This document shows positions 47,699 to 52,947 of a stretch of DNA of 52,947 nucleotides, in pieces (the first letter of the stretch is position 1; each line of letters starts with the position of its first letter). A model generated the notes under the pieces. The model saw nothing but the letters and a program-made list of their open reading frames with translations. It did no database searches and had not been told where the DNA came from. Made by a program: the position numbers and the translations under genes. The stretch lies in NCBI GenBank assembly GCA_947475225.1, contig CANJMQ010000021.1, positions 1 to 52,947 of the forward strand, given 5' to 3'. Source of the stretch: Bradyrhizobiaceae bacterium (GTDB lineage Bacteria; Pseudomonadota; Alphaproteobacteria; Rhizobiales; Aestuariivirgaceae).

Positions 47699-49867
47699 CT
47701 ATCCTGTCTTACGGCTGACATCGCTGACCGACGGTTTGCCGCGCAACGATGTCATGATTTCATTGAGGTGCTTGAGGTCTTGGACCTCCAGCGTGATATC
47801 GACGTCGTAAAAATCACGGGCCCCCTCGCGAGCCACCATCATGAGTGCATCGATGTTGCCGCCGAGATCACTGATCGCCTGGGTCATCTGGGCAAGCGAG
47901 CCGACCTCGTTGAGAATCGTGACCGTAAGACGTGCCGGGAAGCGCTGTTCCTCGGCACCGGTGTCCCACGCAAGATCCACCCACCGTTCAGGCTGATTGT
48001 CAAATTGCTCCAGCGCCTTGGCGAAGATTGGGTAGATGGTGATCCCCTCGCCCGGCATCAGAATGCCGACGATCCTCTCGCCCGGCACGGCACCCGTCTC
48101 CGACGATATCTTGAGCGCCGTCGTCCGCGCAACGCCACGCACCGGCACGGACAGGTCAGGGTCGGTCTTCCTGGAAGGCGACTTGCGGCGCAATTCCTTC
48201 AGCTTGGTGTCATCGATGGTGTGGCCCATCGCCGTCAGCATGTCGACGGCGGAAAGCTCCCCGCGGCCGATTGCGGCCAGCGCGTCATCGACATTCTTGT
48301 GGCCGAGGCGGACGATGGCGGCGGTCACCTGCTTGTCGACATATTCCTTGCCGATCTTGGCCAGCATCTTCTGCAGGATGTCGCGACCCAGCCCCGCGAA
48401 CTGCTTGCGCGCCGCAGCGCGTGTCGCGCGGCGAATGGCGGCACGCGCCTTGCCGGTAACGGCAAGACCCTCCCATGCAGCAGGTGGCGTCTGCGCCTCT
48501 GAACGGATGATTTCCACCTCGTCGCCGTTCTGCAATTCGGTGACAAGGGGGGCGTGGCTGCCATTGACCTTGGCCCCGACGCAGCTGTCACCCACCGAGG
48601 TGTGGACGGCATAGGCGAAGTCGATTGGTGTGGCGCCCTTCGGCAGGGCGATGAGCTTGCCCTTGGGCGTGAAGCAGAAGACCTGGTCGTGGAACAGTTC
48701 GAGCTTGGTGTGCTCCAGGAACTCCCGCGGGGATTCACCCTCCTGCAGCATCTCCACAAGGTGGCGGAGCCAGCGATAGGCATTGGACTCCGCGGCCGGC
48801 GCCCTGAAACCATCAAGCGCCTCCTTTGCGTCGGGCGCGTCCTTGTAGATGTTGTGCGCGGCGACACCGCGCTCAGCGATTTCGTGCATCAGCCGCGTGC
48901 GGATCTGCATCTCGACGCGCATGTGGTGCGGACCGATCACCGTGGTGTGGATCGAGCGGTAGTCATTCTGCTTCGGGGTCGAGATGTAGTCCTTGAAGCG
49001 CCCGGGCACCGCCCGATAGGTGCGGTGGATGATGCCCAATGCGCGGTAGCACTGGTCCACCGTGCCAACGATGACCCGGAAACCGAAGATGTCGGAGAGC
49101 TGGCCAAGCGAGAGGAGCTTCCTCTCCATCTTGCGGAAGATCGAATACGGGCGCTTCTCGCGGCCATAGACGTCGGCCTTGATGCCGTTCTCGACAAGCT
49201 TCTGGGTGAGTTCCTGCTCGATGGATTTCAGGATGCCGCCAGACTCGGCGTGGAGCTTGGCAAGGCGGTCGATAATGATCTTGTAGGCGTCCGGATTGAG
49301 GACCTTGAAGGCAATGTCCTCGAGTTCGTCCCTCACCGCCTGCATGCCCATGCGCCCGGCGAGCGGCGCATAGATGTCCATCGTCTCCTGGGCAATGCGA
49401 ACCCGCTTCTCAGGCCCGACATGCTCCAGCGTGCGCATGTTGTGCAGGCGGTCGGCGAGCTTCACCAGAAGCACGCGTACATCGCGCGACATGGCAAGCA
49501 GCAGCTTCCTCAGGTTCTCCGCCTGGGCGGCTTCCTTGGTAACGAGGTCGAGCTTGGCGATCTTGGTCAGGCCATCGACGAGGGACGCGATCTCAGGGCC
49601 AAATTTCTCCTCGATTTCCTGATGAGTTGCCTCGGTGTCCTCAACTGTGTCGTGAAGAAGCGCGGCAGCGATGGTTGCCGAATCCAGCTTCATGTCGGTG
49701 AGGATGGCGGCCACTTCCAGCGGGTGGTTGAAATAGGCCTCGCCAGAAGCCCGCTTCTGGTTGCCATGCGCCTTCATGGCATAGACATAGGCGCGGTTGA
49801 GGAGGTCCTCATCCGCATCCGGGTCGTACTTGGTGACCCGCTCGACAAGCTCGTACTGACGCATCAT
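47699..49867 (-). CDS. rsh: Bifunctional (p)ppGpp synthetase/hydrolase, RelA/SpoT family
   Basis: A single stringent-response enzyme of 722 residues. The N-terminal hydrolase part has the HD motif LLHDTVEDTEATHQEI; the synthetase part has GRFKDYISTPKQNDYRSIHTTV. TGS (ATPIDFAYAVHTSVGDSCVGAKVNG) and a C-terminal ACT domain follow. Both catalytic parts look intact, as is usual for the only Rsh of alphaproteobacteria. Two adjacent ATG codons (49867, 49864) could start it. Confidence 0.95.
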   Translation of the reverse strand: MMRQYELVERVTKYDPDADEDLLNRAYVYAMKAHGNQKRASGEAYFNHPLEVAAILTDMKLDSATIAAALLHDTVEDTEATHQEIEEKFGPEIASLVDGLTKIAKLDLVTKEAAQAENLRKLLLAMSRDVRVLLVKLADRLHNMRTLEHVGPEKRVRIAQETMDIYAPLAGRMGMQAVRDELEDIAFKVLNPDAYKIIIDRLAKLHAESGGILKSIEQELTQKLVENGIKADVYGREKRPYSIFRKMERKLLSLGQLSDIFGFRVIVGTVDQCYRALGIIHRTYRAVPGRFKDYISTPKQNDYRSIHTTVIGPHHMRVEMQIRTRLMHEIAERGVAAHNIYKDAPDAKEALDGFRAPAAESNAYRWLRHLVEMLQEGESPREFLEHTKLELFHDQVFCFTPKGKLIALPKGATPIDFAYAVHTSVGDSCVGAKVNGSHAPLVTELQNGDEVEIIRSEAQTPPAAWEGLAVTGKARAAIRRATRAAARKQFAGLGRDILQKMLAKIGKEYVDKQVTAAIVRLGHKNVDDALAAIGRGELSAVDMLTAMGHTIDDTKLKELRRKSPSRKTDPDLSVPVRGVARTTALKISSETGAVPGERIVGILMPGEGITIYPIFAKALEQFDNQPERWVDLAWDTGAEEQRFPARLTVTILNEVGSLAQMTQAISDLGGNIDALMMVAREGARDFYDVDITLEVQDLKHLNEIMTSLRGKPSVSDVSRKTG

Positions 49868-49952
49868 GTCGTGATCTTAGCGCGGTTTACTCCGTTGGCG
49901 AGCGTGGTTTGGACAGATGCGACCTTGCAGTACGGATTTCCGTTGCGGGAAT

Positions 49953-49982
49953 GCGTCATCTCGGCCTGCGCCGGGATGACGG
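49953..49982. repeat. Short copy of the intergenic inverted repeat
   Basis: GCGTCATCTCGGCCTGCGCCGGGATGACGG has inverted ends CGTCAT and ATGACG and resembles the elements at 20977-21060 and 35124-35206. It lies between rpoZ and rsh. Confidence 0.4.
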
Positions 49983-49994
49983 ACGGGGGACAAC

Positions 49995-50023
49995 GAAAAA
50001 GGCCGGACCCTGGGGCCCGGCCT
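49995..50023 (-). terminator. Rho-independent terminator after rpoZ
   Basis: Read on the minus strand, AGGCCGG (50023-50017) pairs with CCGGCCT (50006-50000), with a further GGG/CCC-type pairing inside, followed by TTTTT (50000-49996 shared) and CG. It begins 22 bases past the rpoZ stop, separating rpoZ from rsh. Confidence 0.8.
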
Positions 50024-50045
50024 CGGAACCTTAAGTAACGAATAC

Positions 50046-50456
50046 TCAGTAGCCGTTGCGCTGGCTGCCGGGGCTCTCGGCCGGGGGCATGCCTTCGAGG
50101 CCGCGAAGGAGGTCTTCCTCGGTCATGCGCTCCATCTCGGGCGAGTCCTCGTCCACCGCATCATTTACGATGGACATGTCACCCGACTGCTGGATGAGAG
50201 GAACCTCGGTGGCCTCCGGCTCATCCACTTCCACATGCTTCTGCATGGAGTGGATGAACTCCTCACGGAGGTCTTCCGGAACGATCGTCTCCTCTGCGAT
50301 CTCGCGCAGTGCGACGACGGGATTTTTGTCGTTATCGCGCTCCACGGTGATGGGCGCACCCTGCGATACAAGGCGGGCACGATGGGCGGCCAGCAGCACA
50401 AGTTCGAAGCGGTTGGGAAGCTTGTCGATGCAGTCTTCAACGGTGACGCGCGCCAT
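50046..50456 (-). CDS. rpoZ: RNA polymerase omega subunit
   Basis: Aids assembly of RNA polymerase by holding the beta' subunit. It has 136 residues; the core [28 protein letters not shown] and the segment [14 protein letters not shown] are typical. The acidic C-terminal tail after about residue 75 is longer than in E. coli (91 residues), as usual in alphaproteobacteria. The start at 50456 is the family N-terminus; the frame is open far upstream but that part is not coding. It precedes rsh, as in many proteobacteria. Confidence 0.94.
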   Translation of the reverse strand: MARVTVEDCIDKLPNRFELVLLAAHRARLVSQGAPITVERDNDKNPVVALREIAEETIVPEDLREEFIHSMQKHVEVDEPEATEVPLIQQSGDMSIVNDAVDEDSPEMERMTEEDLLRGLEGMPPAESPGSQRNGY

Positions 50457-50570
50457 GGGGCTCGTGCACTCCTTTTGAATGGACGGGAATTCCGCGCTCT
50501 TAGGCGGGTTTTGCGGCCAAATCAAGCCCATGCTTGACATGGTGGACACAGGCGCCCTGAACTGCCGCCC

Positions 50571-51056
50571 ATGCCCGACCTGAAGCAACGCCCCAACACC
50601 ATACCCTGGCCGCCCATCCTGTTCGTAGGCGCCGCTCTGATCGCGCTCGGGTTGCAGGCGATCCTGCCCCTGCCGTGGCCCGGCGGGGCTGTGGCGGCGG
50701 CGCTTGCCATGGCGGGGCTGTTCTTTGGCGCGGCGGGAATAGCGCTCGACCTTGCCACCCTGCTGGCCTTCAGGCACCACCAGACGACCGTAATGCCCAA
50801 CAGGGGCGCCACACGGCTTATCACTGGCGGGCCGTTCCGCTACTCCCGCAACCCGGTCTATGTGGGCAACACCCTGCTGGTTGCCGGGGCCGGTCTGGTC
50901 TTCGGCGTTGCTTGGCTTCTCCCGGCGGCGCTGGTCGGGGCTTTCGCCACCGCCAGGCTTGCCATTGCGCGCGAGGAGGAACACCTCGCGTTGCGCTTCG
51001 GCCAGGAATGGTCGGATTATGCCGCACGCACGCCACGCTGGCTGTTCCGGGTCTGA
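50571..51056 (+). CDS. Isoprenylcysteine carboxyl methyltransferase (ICMT/PEMT)-like membrane protein
   Basis: A 161-residue membrane protein with about four hydrophobic segments and the family motif [18 protein letters not shown] followed by [25 protein letters not shown]. Related proteins methylate phospholipids or other membrane substrates using S-adenosylmethionine; the substrate here is unknown. It stands alone, divergent from rpoZ. Confidence 0.85.
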   Translation: MPDLKQRPNTIPWPPILFVGAALIALGLQAILPLPWPGGAVAAALAMAGLFFGAAGIALDLATLLAFRHHQTTVMPNRGATRLITGGPFRYSRNPVYVGNTLLVAGAGLVFGVAWLLPAALVGAFATARLAIAREEEHLALRFGQEWSDYAARTPRWLFRV

Positions 51057-51367
51057 CGGACACTGCCCCTTGTCAAATTGACACTACCGCGGCCGAACCA
51101 TCGTCACCGGTCCAGAGGGTCCAGACACCCATTCCCGGCATCCTGCGCGCTCTCTCCCAGGCGTTGGTTGGGCTCTTGGGCGATGCACGCGGAGCCGCCG
51201 CCTTCGGATTCCCCGCATTCATCCGGGCGACAGCGCGCGGACTGAGGCAAGGTTGGGACTGTCATGAAGAACGCGACACCATCTCGAAGCCCAAACCGAG
51301 CGGGCGACACCTTCATTTCCGCCGGTGGCGCAAGGCCGCACACCGGTGTAGACAGCCTCTCGGCCGG
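51057..51367. other. 311-base gap before tRNA-Leu
   Basis: I see no gene here. The minus-strand frame across it starts inside the tRNA antisense and is rejected. The tRNA promoter must lie in the last part, but no clear -35/-10 pair stands out. Confidence 0.4.
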
Positions 51368-51453
51368 GCGGGCGTGGCGGAACGGTAGACGCAGCGGACT
51401 TAAAATCCGCTTTTCGCAAGGAAGTGTGGGTTCGATTCCCACCGCCCGCACCA
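51368..51453 (+). tRNA. tRNA-Leu, anticodon TAA
   Basis: The acceptor stem GCGGGCG (51368-51374) pairs with CGCCCGC (51443-51449), followed by ACCA encoded in the DNA. The anticodon arm is GCGGA-CTTAAAA-TCCGC, giving anticodon TAA. A long variable arm marks it as a class II tRNA, and the T arm is GTGGG-TTCGATT-CCCAC. An integrase remnant follows within about 110 bases, so this gene is likely an attachment site. Confidence 0.95.
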
Positions 51454-51515
51454 GAGAATACAGTAAGCCCTATAAATCAATGATTACCGGCTGATCTGCG
51501 AACGCTCGATTAGGG

Positions 51516-51539
51516 TTCAGTACCCAATTTCAGTACCCA
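51516..51539 (+). repeat. Tandem 11-base repeat next to the tRNA
   Basis: TTCAGTACCCA occurs at 51516-51526 and again at 51529-51539, with AT between. It lies between the tRNA and the integrase remnant, where arm-type or accessory sites of a recombinase might sit. It reads in frame with the remnant, so it could also be leftover coding DNA. Confidence 0.6.
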
Positions 51540-51562
51540 CCGTTTACACGTCATCAGAGGCC

Positions 51563-51796
51563 TTGAGCGTGATAGATGAACGGGAAGGCAAGCGCCGGTC
51601 ATTGGTTGACTTCCACTGCCTGCGCCGCACCGCCGACACCGCGATGATGGAGCATGAACCAGCAATCGCCCATCACGTTATCGATGCCTTCTTCGGATGG
51701 AGCTTTCAGGGGAAGATGCGGAACCGATGCGCTGTCGGCGCTGAACACATGGGACAGATGCGGAAGGCGTTAGCGGCCCTTGAGTGGAGCATGTGA
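51563..51796 (+). pseudogene. Tyrosine-recombinase (integrase) C-terminal remnant
   Basis: About 77 residues remain. VDFHCLRRTADTAMMEHE has the His-x-x-Arg form of the tyrosine-recombinase box II. GWSFQGKMRNRC is like the GHSS-x-x-M-x-x-Y stretch, with Cys where the catalytic Tyr is expected, and it ends QMRKALAALEWSM. The N-terminal and core domains are missing and only a TTG could start it, so it is a decayed fragment, presumably of the integrase that used tRNA-Leu. Confidence 0.6.
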
Positions 51797-52122
51797 GAGG
51801 ATCACCCGTAGATAAATGATCCTCCCCTGACTGTTACATACCCTTACCAGTCACGACGATTGCGGGAGAGGTTTAGGTACCAATCGCAAGCGAGATAACC
51901 AATCAGCGCGGGTGCCGATCTCAGTGGTGCCGCGGAGCTGTCGTGCGCGATTATGGCGCCGCTGTTCTTGTATTCCGTGTGCGATGGCGACTGCTTCCGC
52001 ACCCTTGAATTCATCCTTGTTGTTCAACAGGCCACCTGTTGACATGCTCGAGGACCAAGCCGGTGTGATTGGCGGCCGACACTGCAGGCGGGCGGCTTGA
52101 TTCACCTGACTTTCGCCCACGG
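51797..52122. other. Low-information stretch, no recognised gene
   Basis: Between the integrase remnant and the collagen-like gene there is mixed-composition DNA. A minus-strand frame from 52120 to 51851 (89 residues) is open but is not recognised and has no good ribosome site. It may be a remnant of the integrated element. Confidence 0.35.

Positions 52123-52947
<825 letters not shown>

Noticed and set aside
50457-50984. Long upstream extension of the rpoZ frame
   Set aside because: The extension runs across the divergent methyltransferase gene, and omega proteins start at the MARVTVEDC motif.
51104-51451. A 115-codon minus-strand frame ahead of tRNA-Leu
   Set aside because: Its first residues (MRAVGIEPTLPCEKRILS) are the antisense of the tRNA, a well-known false gene, and the rest has no family features.

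Overview
The window looks like the chromosome of a high-GC alphaproteobacterium, most probably a Hyphomicrobiales (Rhizobiales)-like lineage. The grounds are an AapJQMP-type amino-acid transporter, DUF2336 and DUF1467 proteins, the order mce-DUF1467-proS-lol-dnaE, a short prolyl-tRNA synthetase, one RelA/SpoT enzyme, and CtrA-type TTAA-N7-TTAA boxes. No species is claimed.

Layout. 1-151: the right end of an IS5-family insertion sequence. 174-5376 (minus): an amino-acid ABC transporter operon, J-Q-M-P, with a second J-like binding protein at its distal end. 5499-12732: a cobalamin block. cobK and cbiD run left and cobA-cobB-cobQ-cobD run right from a head-to-head junction with almost no intergenic DNA; cobU and a DUF1636 gene converge on them. 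12816-14870: NAD kinase and a DUF2336 protein. 15008-18762 (minus): an MFS carrier, a degenerate receiver protein, a flavin reductase, a HAD phosphatase and a nitroreductase. A CtrA box plus four DnaA-box-like 9-mers lie upstream of the receiver gene, and a second CtrA box lies between the nitroreductase and a secreted protein of unknown function. 19888-24686: a flavin monooxygenase, an iron-sulfur (6-4) photolyase with DUF2256 and SDR partners, and an L,D-transpeptidase with what looks like a duplicated, degenerate second domain. 24852-32412: thrS, yidD, choline sulfatase, an Fe-S scaffold protein, folE-hisI, a CBS protein, a rhomboid protease and a PAS_5 protein. 32797-35119: a fumarylacetoacetase-family protein with a Rieske oxygenase.

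35228-50456 is a dense minus-strand housekeeping block: dnaE, lolD, lolC/E, proS, DUF1467, mce, recO, era, rnc, lepB, acpS, pyrE, rsh, rpoZ. Many genes are joined by 1- or 4-base stop/start overlaps. The 407-base gap between proS and DUF1467 carries a plus-strand terminator with a UUCG loop that no annotated plus-strand gene explains, so a small RNA gene is suspected there.

After a methyltransferase gene and tRNA-Leu(TAA), the right edge changes character: an integrase remnant, a short tandem repeat, and the 3' part of a collagen-like (Gly-X-Y) protein gene of lower GC. This looks like the edge of an integrated element that used the tRNA as its attachment site.

The most interesting points are the DnaA/CtrA site cluster next to a receiver that has lost its phosphorylation residues, the suspected small RNA, the duplicated L,D-transpeptidase and the tRNA-linked element. 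No defence system, CRISPR array or rRNA was seen.
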